Source: Glutamicibacter sp002979865
Lineage (GTDB): Bacteria > Actinomycetota > Actinomycetes > Actinomycetales > Micrococcaceae
Length of the DNA: 64,000 bases
Reading direction: 5' to 3'
Assembly (NCBI RefSeq): GCF_050030965.1
Contig: NZ_CP188297.1
Span: forward strand, 2,418,001 to 2,482,000
Shown here: positions 44,575-52,215 of the stretch, in pieces
Layout: every line of letters starts with the position of its first letter
Position numbering within the stretch: position 1 is the first letter of the stretch
Notes under the pieces: generated by a model
Database searches by the model: none
What the model saw: only the letters and a program-made list of their open reading frames with translations
What the model was told of the DNA's origin: nothing
Program-made: the position numbers and the translations under genes

Positions 44575-45480
44575 TCAGCGGGAGAGTACCTGGGCGAGCC
44601 GGTCCAATACCAGCGCGGCCTTCGGCTTCTTGGAATTCTCCGGTTTCAACGCGAAGATGGAGCGGGCCAGGCGAATCTCGGGGGCATCCACTATGCGGAT
44701 GCCTTCCGGAGCGTTGGCCATGGCCAGATCGGGAACCAGGGCGGCGCCCAGTCCCGAGGAAACCAGGCTCAGCGAGGCATTGAAGTCATCGCAGTAGGCA
44801 GCCACCTGCGGGTGGATGTTGTAGGACGAGAACAAGCGCGAAATCAAGGTGGCATCCGAGGTGCCCGGGTGGTGGAAGATCCATGGCCATTCGGCCAACT
44901 GGTCCACGGTCAGCTGGGCGTCTTCAGCGATGGGCCAGGACGCCGGGATCACTACCCGGAACTGGTCATCGCCCAACCAAGTGCGCTCCAGGGACGCTGG
45001 CCACGACAGTCCGCCGGGTCCCACCTGGAAGATCAGTGCGAGGTCGAGGTCGCCGCCGGTGCCAAGGCCTGCGACAGTTTGCTGGGGTTCGCCGATCCAC
45101 AGGCGCAGGTTGATGCCCAAGGAGGACCAATCCGGTGCCTTGAGGATTTGCGGCAGCGCGTAGGTCGCCAGCGAGGGGAAGATGCCAAGCTTGATTTCCT
45201 CAAGGTCGGTAGCTTCGGTGGAGATGGTGGCGACGTCTGCCATGAGGGCGTCGAGGTCGGTGAGCACCCGTTTGGCATGGCGCACCATGCGCAGGGCACC
45301 TGGCGTCGGGGTGATGGAGCGTGCGCCGCGCAGGAACAGCGTGGTACCGGTGCTTCGCTCCAACGCTGTCATCTGCTGGGAGACAGCGCTGGCCGTGTAG
45401 CCCAAGCGGGTTGCGGCCGTGGCAAAGGAACGATGCGCCACCACTTCGAGCAATGTGCGCAGATGAACTGGATTAATCAC
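44575..45480 (-). CDS. LysR-family transcriptional regulator
   Basis: A 301-residue LysR-type regulator with helix-turn-helix at about 1-60 (LGYTASAVSQQMTALERSTG) and an effector domain after residue 85. GTG 45480 lies six bases behind a -10 box TAGACT, with no ribosome site, so it is probably leaderless. It is followed on the same strand by the 3-hydroxyisobutyryl-CoA hydrolase gene, and may regulate it. The effector is unknown. Confidence 0.82.
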   Translation of the reverse strand: MINPVHLRTLLEVVAHRSFATAATRLGYTASAVSQQMTALERSTGTTLFLRGARSITPTPGALRMVRHAKRVLTDLDALMADVATISTEATDLEEIKLGIFPSLATYALPQILKAPDWSSLGINLRLWIGEPQQTVAGLGTGGDLDLALIFQVGPGGLSWPASLERTWLGDDQFRVVIPASWPIAEDAQLTVDQLAEWPWIFHHPGTSDATLISRLFSSYNIHPQVAAYCDDFNASLSLVSSGLGAALVPDLAMANAPEGIRIVDAPEIRLARSIFALKPENSKKPKAALVLDRLAQVLSR

Positions 45481-45486
45481 TTCTAA

Positions 45487-45492
45487 AGTCTA
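45487..45492 (-). promoter_or_regulatory. -10 box of a probable leaderless LysR mRNA
   Basis: On the minus strand TAGACT is followed by six bases (TTAGAA) and GTG 45480. No convincing -35 was found. Confidence 0.4.
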
Positions 45493-45526
45493 TGGCCTTT
45501 AGCCAAAGATTTGCTTAGCCCACGGC

Positions 45527-45790
45527 CTAGAGTTCGTCCTCAAGGTCAACAAGCTCTGTGCTTTCCTCGTCGTCGTCATCGTCTGCGGCGAATTCGTTGT
45601 CGAGCTGGTCTTCGGTTTCCAGGTCATCGTCGTAGAGGTAATTGCGCTGTGCCAGCGGGTCGAGGTTGCGCATGGTTTCCGGCATGTCGCTTGAGCCCTC
45701 ATAAGCTTGGGAATCGCGTCCGTCATCCGGTTCGTAGATGTCGTTGCCGAACTCCGGCGCAAATTCTGTGGTGTCGAAATCCTTCGTCAT
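45527..45790 (-). CDS. small acidic hypothetical protein
   Basis: An 87-residue, strongly acidic protein with no hydrophobic segment, ending in a run of Asp/Glu (about 68-87, AADDDDDEESTELVDLEDEL). Its middle has LDPLAQRNYLYDDDLE. It is almost certainly disordered and soluble. AAGGAG seven bases before ATG 45790 and normal codon bias support a real gene. Function is unknown; it may bind basic proteins or metal ions. It lies between an Lrp gene and a LysR gene, all on the minus strand but with gaps. Confidence 0.7.
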   Translation of the reverse strand: MTKDFDTTEFAPEFGNDIYEPDDGRDSQAYEGSSDMPETMRNLDPLAQRNYLYDDDLETEDQLDNEFAADDDDDEESTELVDLEDEL

Positions 45791-45925
45791 TGCGTACTCC
45801 TTCGTCGAATACGAGGGATCCGCCGGAAGCCGGGGATTTACCTCGTGACTTCTCGTATCACCAGCGTAGGACGCTGCTTCGGGAAACGAAAGACTTGTTT
45901 TCTGCAGCTGACAGTGAATGACTTC

Positions 45926-46399
45926 TCAGTGGTCATGTTCGGCATAGTGCTCCAGCAGGGGAGCGGCACGGTAGGCCAGGTGCGTATGGAGCGCGAAGGT
46001 TGTTTCCGAACGGGTGACGCCCTTGACGCGCAGGATCTGGCGCAGTGCTGATTGCAGCTGGTGGGTGTCGGTGGCGATGAGCCGCACCCAGAGATCTCCA
46101 CGTCCGGAGGTCTCGTGGATTTCCAGCACGCTGGGGATCTGGCGCAGCGCGGTGACCACGGTATCCAGATCGCGGTGGTTCACTTCCAACGTCACGAAGG
46201 CCAGGACGTCGTAGCCGAGCTTGCTCAGATCGATGTCGCGGCCGCCGTCGCGGAGGATTTCGGCGCGCTGCAAACGGCGCAATCGCGACTGCGCTGTGTT
46301 GCGCGCAACACCGACCTCATCTGCGAGTTCAGAGATTTGGATGCGGGGATCCTTGATCAGTGCGAGCAGCACTTTCAGGTCTACATCGTCTAATCGCAC
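45926..46399 (-). CDS. Lrp/AsnC-family transcriptional regulator
   Basis: A 157-residue Lrp/AsnC-type protein: helix-turn-helix at about 1-50 (ISELADEVGVARNTAQSRLR), then a RAM ligand-binding domain with TSGRGDLWVRLIATD. GTG 46399 is chosen since the family starts just before LDDVDLKVLLAL, and GGAG lies about ten bases upstream; a longer reading from 46453 is less likely. It is divergent from the MFS gene, which is a common arrangement for Lrp-type regulators and amino-acid exporters, so it probably controls that gene in response to an amino acid. Confidence 0.85.
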   Translation of the reverse strand: MRLDDVDLKVLLALIKDPRIQISELADEVGVARNTAQSRLRRLQRAEILRDGGRDIDLSKLGYDVLAFVTLEVNHRDLDTVVTALRQIPSVLEIHETSGRGDLWVRLIATDTHQLQSALRQILRVKGVTRSETTFALHTHLAYRAAPLLEHYAEHDH

Positions 46400-46499
46400 T
46401 ATATGCTCACTCCGGGTTATCTGCGGGGACAAAATTTTGAACAATCTGCTCAAATGCTAGCAAGAAATCTCTCTCGTTGCTTTCAGCAGGCGGATATTA

Positions 46500-46631
46500 G
46501 TGAGTGAACGCTCTGTTGTAGTAGACAAACGCAAGCAGAACGCTCAACTAACCGGTGGGGCAGCGAGTGGCCCCACCGGTAAAAACTCTTTCTGGGCATT
46601 CTTCGTGCCCAGCTGGTCTGGACTACTTTGA
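46500..46631 (+). CDS. possible 43-residue leader or small protein upstream of the MFS exporter
   Basis: GTG 46500 opens a 43-codon frame ending at TGA 46629-46631. AGGCGG lies six bases before the GTG. The product begins MSERSVVVDKRKQNAQLTGG and ends in an aromatic stretch FWAFFVPSWSGLL with two Trp and three Phe codons. An 11-base-arm hairpin (46551-46580) lies inside codons 18-27. The stop is 14 bases before the proposed MFS start. It could be a regulatory leader peptide, a small partner protein, or chance. Third-position G/C is only about half, so coding status is uncertain. Confidence 0.35.
   Translation: MSERSVVVDKRKQNAQLTGGAASGPTGKNSFWAFFVPSWSGLL
46551..46580 (+). promoter_or_regulatory. 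hairpin in the MFS leader region
   Basis: ACCGGTGGGGC (46551-46561) pairs perfectly with GCCCCACCGGT (46570-46580) around an eight-base loop, followed by AAAAA. It lies within the small ORF. GAACGCTC occurs twice just upstream (46506-46513 and 46539-46546). Confidence 0.55.
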
Positions 46632-46645
46632 TCCCGGGAGTGAAT

Positions 46646-47884
46646 TTGTCGGTTATCAGCGAGCTGCGCATGCAGCCAATGAACCATCGCGTACTCTCCT
46701 GGAACCCCGGGCTGACCGCTCGACTGGTGATCACCGTGTCCGTCAGCTTCCTGCTGCTGGTCGGAGCCAACCTGGCCACCCCGCTGTATCCGGCACTCCA
46801 ATCCGAATTGCACCTTGGCGCCATGGGAACCACCGTGGCCTTTGCCAGCTACGTCTGTTCGCTGATGCTCTTCCTATCCACCGTGGGGCATTGGTCGGAT
46901 CATATCGGACGCCGTGCGGCGCTGGTGATCGCGGTCGTTGTTTCCTTCGCTGGAACCCTGGTCTTCGGATCGGCCGGCAACCTGCTGGAACTGTGCCTTG
47001 GCCGTGGTTTGCAGGGCGCCGGTGTCGCGCTGGCTACCGGTGCTAGCGCCGCGGCCCTGCGTGAACTTCTTCCTGCGCGGCCTGAGTGGGCTTCGCGCTT
47101 CACCCTCTTGGCCTCATCGGGCGGTGTCGCCTTCGGACCGGTCTTGGGCGGGCTGCTGGCTCATCTGCCTGGCGGGCGCACTACCGTGTTCATGGTGCAG
47201 GCGTTCTTGCTGCTGCTGGTCCTGGTCCCATTGAGCACCCTGCAGGCCCGTCCGGCCATTGCGCTGGTTGAGCGCGGACAGCGAAGCAAGGCCCTGGCCC
47301 CACGCCGCTTGGGCGTCCCCAGCTCGGCCCGGGCACCGTTCTGGCTCGCTGCACTCGTTGGCTTCTTGAGCTTCGCCATCTTCGGCTTCGTGCTGTCCTT
47401 GGCACCTGGCTACTTCGCCCAAGCCTTTGGCCTGGATTCGGTGCTGGTCATTGGCCTGATTGCCGGCCTGCCCTTGGGCATATCCGCCCTGTCGCAGCTG
47501 GTCGTGCGCGGCGGCAAGGCCTTGCTGCCTATCGGTCTGGGATTGATGGCGGCCTCCACCGTAGTGCTGGCCGTGGCTGCCGAGCATCGCCAGCTGCCAT
47601 GGGCCATCGCGGCATTGGTATTCGTGGGCCTGGGCCAGGGCATGGCCTTCCGCACTGCTTTCGCTCAAGCGGTGGACGCGGTCAACGACAAGCAGCACGC
47701 CCAAACCGTGTCCACCATATACCTGGTGACCTACCTGGGCAGTGCTGTTCCAGTCATCGCGCTGGGCTGGGCCGTCGGGGTCTTCGGGCAGCAGCAGAGC
47801 ATCCTGGTCTTCTCCATCGGCTGCGCCGTGGTGGCGGCAGTGCTAGCCGTCTGGGCACTGGCAGGACTGCGCAAAGTACGCTAG
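46646..47884 (+). CDS. MFS transporter (DHA1-like)
   Basis: A major facilitator of about 412 residues with 12 membrane segments. The first is VSVSFLLLVGANLATPLYP; the loop 2-3 motif is GHWSDHIGRRAALV, and motif C-like GGVAFGPVLGGLLA marks drug/amino-acid:H+ antiporters. TTG 46646 is proposed because GGGAG is five bases before it; ATG 46670 is an alternative. It is divergent from an Lrp-type regulator and preceded by a small ORF with a hairpin. Export of an amino acid or a drug is likely; the substrate is not known. Confidence 0.82.
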   Translation: MSVISELRMQPMNHRVLSWNPGLTARLVITVSVSFLLLVGANLATPLYPALQSELHLGAMGTTVAFASYVCSLMLFLSTVGHWSDHIGRRAALVIAVVVSFAGTLVFGSAGNLLELCLGRGLQGAGVALATGASAAALRELLPARPEWASRFTLLASSGGVAFGPVLGGLLAHLPGGRTTVFMVQAFLLLLVLVPLSTLQARPAIALVERGQRSKALAPRRLGVPSSARAPFWLAALVGFLSFAIFGFVLSLAPGYFAQAFGLDSVLVIGLIAGLPLGISALSQLVVRGGKALLPIGLGLMAASTVVLAVAAEHRQLPWAIAALVFVGLGQGMAFRTAFAQAVDAVNDKQHAQTVSTIYLVTYLGSAVPVIALGWAVGVFGQQQSILVFSIGCAVVAAVLAVWALAGLRKVR

Positions 47885-47893
47885 AACCGGGCG

Positions 47894-47899
47894 TACTGT
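47894..47899 (+). promoter_or_regulatory. -10 box of a possible leaderless mRNA
   Basis: TACTGT lies six bases before ATG 47906. A GGAGG between them is one base from the ATG, too close for normal use, so either reading is open. Confidence 0.35.
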
Positions 47900-47905
47900 G
47901 GAGGC

Positions 47906-48388
47906 ATGACTAGTCCCCTTCCAGCGCCTGCTAGCCGCGGCGCACAGTGGGCCGTGGCTGCACGCATCTACATTCCTGCACTGTGGCTCGGCCTGATCAT
48001 CGGCATTTCATTCATCGAGGCACCACTGAAATTCACCGCACCCGGAATCACCATTCCCTTGGGACTGGGCATTGGACGCCGCGTCTTCTTCGCCATGAAC
48101 ATGGTCGAGATCATCTTCTTCATTGCCCTGGTGGCCGGGTCGGCCAAGCGCGCTGCCGGCAAGGCCTGGGGCTGGGGCGTAGGGCTGGTCGGCCTATTGC
48201 TGCTGATTAAAACCGCAGCGATCCGCCCGGGCCTCTCTGCGCGTACCGATGCGGTGCTTGCAGGAGTCTCCGATGGCGGATCGCTATGGCATTACGCCTA
48301 TATTGGCGTGGAATTCTCCTTGACCCTCGCTCTGGTTGCGCTGCTGCTGATGGCAGCCAAGCGCTGGATCAGAATTACCGGGCGCTAG
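47906..48388 (+). CDS. hypothetical membrane protein with four predicted segments
   Basis: A 160-residue membrane protein with four hydrophobic segments at about 20-38 (RIYIPALWLGLIIGISFIEA), 60-78, 90-102 and 133-150, and a basic C-terminus. The pattern of Arg near segment 1 and a phenylalanine/proline-rich loop (SFIEAPLKFTAPGI) resembles the DUF4149/TMEM205-like group, but I am not sure. It follows the MFS gene by 21 bases and may be co-transcribed with it. Its end overlaps the convergent oxidoreductase gene by 14 bases. Confidence 0.65.
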   Translation: MTSPLPAPASRGAQWAVAARIYIPALWLGLIIGISFIEAPLKFTAPGITIPLGLGIGRRVFFAMNMVEIIFFIALVAGSAKRAAGKAWGWGVGLVGLLLLIKTAAIRPGLSARTDAVLAGVSDGGSLWHYAYIGVEFSLTLALVALLLMAAKRWIRITGR

Positions 48389-49367
48389 CCAGCTGGCAGG
48401 CCTCGGCGGTAATCATCACCGATTCGAGTCGAGCGTGCTCCTCGGTGGGGTAATGGATGGTGATCAGTTCATCTGCCTGAGCTGCCGAAGCGAAGTGGCG
48501 CAGGTATTCGGCAACCTGTTCTCCGGTGCCCACCGCGGTGTAGCGCATCATGTCCAGGATCTGCTGCGCCTGCGGAGTATCCATGAGTATATCGATCTCC
48601 GCTTCGGTGAATTCCTTCTTCGCGGAACGGCCGATGAAGCTTGCCACGCGATGGCGCTTGGCAACGTCCAGCAGTTCATGCGCTCGTTCAGCCGTTTCCG
48701 CAGCCAGCACGCCTACGCCGGCAATGACATACGGTTCAGCCAGTTGCTCTGAGGGGGTGAACTCCTCGCGGTAGATGCGGATCGCTTCATGCAGCGCAGC
48801 CGGTGCGAAATGCGAGGCGAAGGAATACGGCAGTCCCAGCTGGGCGGCGAGCTTGGCACCGAAGAGCGATGAGCCCAGGATGTACAGCGGAACGTTGGTT
48901 CCTGCTCCCGGGGTCGCCTGAACGGTAGGAACCCTGGATTCGCCGGCGAGATAGGCCTGCAGCTCCAGCACATCGTGCGGGAAGGAATCGGCGGCCGACG
49001 GGTCGCGGCGCAAGGCACGCAGGGTGGTCATGTCGGTACCCGGTGCACGGCCCAAGCCCAAATCGATGCGGTCGCCGTAGATTTCGGCCAACGTGCCGAA
49101 CTGCTCGGCGATCACCAGAGGGGAGTGGTTCGGAAGCATGATGCCGCCCGAGCCGAGGCGAATCTTCTCGGTGTGGTGGGCTATGTGGCTGATCAGCAAC
49201 GAGGTCGCGCTGGAAGCAATGGTGGGCATATTGTGGTGTTCCGCGTACCAGACGCGTTCATACCCATGGCGTTCTGCAGTTTGCGCCAAGCGGACGGAGG
49301 ACTTGAAAGAGTCGGAAATAGTTGTTCCGGGTTCAACCGGAGCAAGATCCAGAATAGATAGCTTCAC
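48375..49367 (-). CDS. LLM-class flavin-dependent oxidoreductase
   Basis: A 330-residue luciferase-like monooxygenase of the YhbW/MsnO8 type. Features: N-terminal LSILDLAPVEPG, ERVWYAEHHNMPTIASSA (the conserved EHH), IRLGSGGIMLPNHSPLVIAEQF and GDRIDLGLGRAPGTD. It should use reduced FMN and oxygen on an unknown organic substrate. GTG 49367 is the start, with no clear ribosome site. It overlaps the end of the convergent membrane-protein gene by 14 bases. The cspA terminator lies just upstream of it. Confidence 0.88.
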   Translation of the reverse strand: MKLSILDLAPVEPGTTISDSFKSSVRLAQTAERHGYERVWYAEHHNMPTIASSATSLLISHIAHHTEKIRLGSGGIMLPNHSPLVIAEQFGTLAEIYGDRIDLGLGRAPGTDMTTLRALRRDPSAADSFPHDVLELQAYLAGESRVPTVQATPGAGTNVPLYILGSSLFGAKLAAQLGLPYSFASHFAPAALHEAIRIYREEFTPSEQLAEPYVIAGVGVLAAETAERAHELLDVAKRHRVASFIGRSAKKEFTEAEIDILMDTPQAQQILDMMRYTAVGTGEQVAEYLRHFASAAQADELITIHYPTEEHARLESVMITAEACQLASAR

Positions 49368-49422
49368 ACTGGGTACAACCGGTGGCGTACGGGAAGTATT
49401 CCAGTAATTTCGGCCTCAAACG

Positions 49423-49461
49423 CAAGGAACGGCTATCCGCAGTGCGGATAGCCGTTCCTTG
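49423..49461 (-). terminator. terminator of cspA
   Basis: A perfect 18-base stem (CAAGGAACGGCTATCCGC at 49423-49440; right arm 49444-49461) with a three-base loop lies 33 bases past the cspA stop. The minus strand continues CGTTTGAG, so the U-tract is short. Confidence 0.8.
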
Positions 49462-49493
49462 GCTAAGTCTGGCGTTAGCGCCAAAGACCTTCT

Positions 49494-49697
49494 TTAGAGA
49501 GCGCGAATGTCTGCAGCCTGCAGACCCTTTGGACCCTCAACAACTTCGAACTCCACCTTCTGGCCCTCGTCCAGGGTGCGGAAACCCTGGGTCTGGATTG
49601 CAGAGAAGTGTGCAAAGACGTCTGGATCGCCGCTGTCTGGAGCGATGAAGCCGAAGCCCTTTTCAGCGTTGAACCACTTGACGATTCCGGTTGCCAT
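49494..49697 (-). CDS. cspA: cold shock protein
   Basis: A 67-residue cold-shock-domain protein. It carries RNP1 (KGFGFIAP, residues 13-20) and RNP2 (VFAHFSAI, 27-34), the aromatic surface that binds single-stranded RNA and DNA. The length is exactly that of the family. It acts as an RNA chaperone. A long untranslated leader is likely upstream, and a strong hairpin ends the gene. AAAGGA lies about 12 bases before ATG 49697. The MFS gene at 49992 lies upstream on the same strand but is separated by 294 bases. Confidence 0.95.
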   Translation of the reverse strand: MATGIVKWFNAEKGFGFIAPDSGDPDVFAHFSAIQTQGFRTLDEGQKVEFEVVEGPKGLQAADIRAL

Positions 49698-49920
49698 TTT
49701 CTTATTTGGTCCTTTCAGACGTTTCTCGCCGGTTTAGTTGGCGAGCTTGGTTGTAATCTGCGCATCCTCCGAATTCCAGGATGGAGAACGGATAATGCGA
49801 AGCAGCCAAGTCATTCACTTCACGTCTAGAAGGGGGCTCGCGTCAACCGAGGTGGTACGACATTCACAAACTTCTAACGGGTACTTCGCGAATTACTTTG
49901 GAACTACATTGCCTAGCCTA
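49698..49920 (-). promoter_or_regulatory. cspA leader region and candidate promoter
   Basis: No gene is visible in the 294 bases between cspA and the DHA2 gene. A minus-strand -10 TAGGCT (49920-49915) with a weak TTCATT 17 bases upstream would give a leader of about 210 bases, typical of cold-shock genes whose leader controls translation. This is a guess from spacing and motif. Confidence 0.35.
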
Positions 49921-49991
49921 CGTGTTTGGTGACGACAAATGAATAACTTTGAACCAATTAATCAGAAATTTGGTTAAGCGGTGAGCCGAGT

Positions 49992-51509
49992 TCACCGAAA
50001 TGCCGGTTTGATGACGCGGAATACGACCACGGCAGCGATCAGGGACAACGCCGCGGCGATGCCGGATGTCAGCAGGACTCCGTGGTCGAAGGCCATGGCT
50101 GCGGAGCCCAGCAGAGCTTGCGCATCGGCGGCGCTCAAATCGGCGGCGACCTGGTGCGCTCCGCCCAAAGTCTCGCCGGCAGTTTGCAGCTGGGCATCGG
50201 TCAGCGAGCCGGGCGCGAGCAACCGCGAGGTGTAGACCGTATTCAGGATGGTACCGAGCACTGCAATGCCCAGTACCGAGCCCACTTCGTAGGCGGTTTC
50301 CGAGATCGCCGATGCCGCGCCGGCCTTGGAAGCGGGTACTGCGGAGAGCACCATGTCATTGGACAAGGTCTCGGTCATGCCGATTCCCGTACCCAAGACA
50401 GCAAACGCGGTCATGAGCAGGAAGGAATTGGATCCCTCCCCGGCCAAGATCACCAGCAGGTAGGCGACCGCGGAGAGGATCAGGCCGATGGCCATGATGT
50501 TCGGCGTGCCGAAACGGCGCGAGAGCGCCACCGAGAGCAATCCGAAGCCCATGGTCAGCACCAGGCCCGGGGTCATCCACAGTCCCGCCACCAGCGGGGA
50601 GAATCCCGCAATGAGCTGCAGATGCTGGGAGACGAAGTAGATGAAGCCCACCAGCGAGAAGATGCCAATCAGGTTGACCATCAACGCGCCAGAGAACAGT
50701 GCGTTGCTGAACAAGCGGACATCGAGCATCGGCTGTTCGGCCTTGAGCTGCCGGCGTACGAAAGCTGCACCGCAAATAATGGCCAGGACGATGGCCGCGG
50801 CCGAGAAGTACCACGGGGCAGTTACCGCAGTCTTGATGGCGTAGACAAATGGCAAGAGGGTGAAGACCACCAGCAGGATCGAGAGCGGATCCACGCGGCC
50901 CGGGTTCGGGTCCTTGGATTCGGGAACAAGGATCATGCCGCCGATCAGCAGGGGCAGGAGCATTGGCACGGCCATCAGGAAGACCGAGCCCCACCAGAAG
51001 TGCTCGAGCAGCACGCCGCCGACAATGGGGCCAAGCACAGCGCCGCCGGAGAAGGCCGCCGCCCACACCGCAATGGCGGTTCGGCGTTCGGTATCATCCG
51101 GGAAGATATTGCGGATCAAGGACAACGTGGCCGGCATGAGCATTGCGCCGAAGACGCCAAGCAGGGCACGGGCTGCCACCAGCTGGGTGGCATCCGTGGC
51201 GAAGGCGGCGAGGGCGGAAACCAGTGCGAAGCCGGTCGCGCCGATCAGCAGCAGCTTGCGCCGGCCGACGCGGTCGCCCAGTGATCCCATGGGGACCAGC
51301 AGCCCGGCCAGGATCAGCGGGTAGATGTCGATAATCCACAGCAGCTGGTTCCCCGAGGGGGACAGGGCTCCGGTGATTGCCGGGACCGCGAAGGAAAGCA
51401 CGGTGTTGTCGACGGAAATGAGCAGTACAGGGAACAGCAGGACCACCAGTGCCGCCCAACGGCGCGGCTTGCTGAGCACTGTAACGCGTTCGGAGATATT
51501 CGAGGTCAT
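49992..51509 (-). CDS. DHA2-family (14-segment) drug efflux MFS transporter
   Basis: A 505-residue EmrB/QacA/SmvA-like exporter with 14 membrane segments. Visible signatures: segment 1 VLLFPVLLISVDNTVLSFAVPA (with the conserved Asp), the loop motif GSLGDRVGRRKLLLIG, motif C in segment 5 SGGAVLGPIVGGVLLEH and LGTGIGMTETLSNDMV in the second half. It should export cationic drugs or dyes with protons. It is divergent from a TetR gene and shares a palindromic operator with it, so it is probably induced by its own substrates. Confidence 0.9.
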   Translation of the reverse strand: MTSNISERVTVLSKPRRWAALVVLLFPVLLISVDNTVLSFAVPAITGALSPSGNQLLWIIDIYPLILAGLLVPMGSLGDRVGRRKLLLIGATGFALVSALAAFATDATQLVAARALLGVFGAMLMPATLSLIRNIFPDDTERRTAIAVWAAAFSGGAVLGPIVGGVLLEHFWWGSVFLMAVPMLLPLLIGGMILVPESKDPNPGRVDPLSILLVVFTLLPFVYAIKTAVTAPWYFSAAAIVLAIICGAAFVRRQLKAEQPMLDVRLFSNALFSGALMVNLIGIFSLVGFIYFVSQHLQLIAGFSPLVAGLWMTPGLVLTMGFGLLSVALSRRFGTPNIMAIGLILSAVAYLLVILAGEGSNSFLLMTAFAVLGTGIGMTETLSNDMVLSAVPASKAGAASAISETAYEVGSVLGIAVLGTILNTVYTSRLLAPGSLTDAQLQTAGETLGGAHQVAADLSAADAQALLGSAAMAFDHGVLLTSGIAAALSLIAAVVVFRVIKPAFR

Positions 51510-51558
51510 GACGTTCGCCCTTGGGTAGGTAGTGGAATGCGCGGCGATTTGCCCGCAA

Positions 51559-51593
51559 TTGTTAACTGTACCGTCTAGACGGTATAGTTACAA
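51559..51593. promoter_or_regulatory. TetR operator embedded in divergent promoters
   Basis: A 26-base palindrome (51564-51589) has a perfect core TACCGTCTAGACGGTA (51569-51584). Plus strand: -35 TTGTTA (51559-51564), 18 bases, -10 TATAGT (51583-51588). Minus strand: -35 TTGTAA (51593-51588), 17 bases, -10 TACAGT (51570-51565). One repressor dimer would block both promoters. Confidence 0.75.
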
Positions 51594-51643
51594 TTGTTGG
51601 TAAAGTCAGATCGATCACGAACTACACCTTGGAACGGAGAACT

Positions 51644-52198
51644 ATGGCTCGCCCACCTGCTGCCCGCGGCAAAGTGCTTGACGCCTATATCGCGCTCTTG
51701 TGCGAAGAGGGGGAGCGGGCAGCCACGCTGGATGCCACGGCCGCACGCGCCGGGGTCTCCAAGGGCGGGCTGCTCTACCATTTCGCCTCCAAGGATGCGC
51801 TGGCGGACGCGGTCATCGAGGCCGCGGAGGAACACGTTGCCCGTGATGTCGAGGGGATGCGCACCGCAGCGGAAGGGGCTTCCGTTTATTACGTGCGCAC
51901 CAGCGCGGAAGTCGATACCGAATTGGATCGGCACCTGGTGGCCCTGCAACGCCTGGCCCAGGCCGGGGTCAAAGCCGCGACGGAAAAAATCGAGAGCACC
52001 AATGAGCGCTGGTACCGGTGCATTCTGGATGAAGTCGGCAGCAAGGACATCGCGCATCTGGTGATGCTCGCCGGCGAGGGGCTCTACGCGAACCTGGCCC
52101 TGCCCGGGACTTGGTACGCACGCAATTTTGATGGCGAGCTCAATCGCTTACTAGAGTTGGTCTCGAGAATAAAAAAGTTGGGAAACCTCAACGAATAG
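51644..52198 (+). CDS. TetR-family repressor of the DHA2 exporter
   Basis: A 184-residue TetR-type repressor. The N-terminal helix-turn-helix is at about 10-55 (ATAARAGVSKGGLLYHFASK) and the rest is an all-helical ligand-binding domain. ATG 51644 is chosen over 51629 because ACGGAGAACT directly precedes it. It is divergent from the DHA2 pump and has a matching palindrome between the two genes, so it represses both until a drug binds. The CynX-type permease gene follows after 17 bases and may be on the same mRNA. Confidence 0.9.
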   Translation: MARPPAARGKVLDAYIALLCEEGERAATLDATAARAGVSKGGLLYHFASKDALADAVIEAAEEHVARDVEGMRTAAEGASVYYVRTSAEVDTELDRHLVALQRLAQAGVKAATEKIESTNERWYRCILDEVGSKDIAHLVMLAGEGLYANLALPGTWYARNFDGELNRLLELVSRIKKLGNLNE

Positions 52199-52215
52199 CG
52201 AGCAGGTAGAAATCA

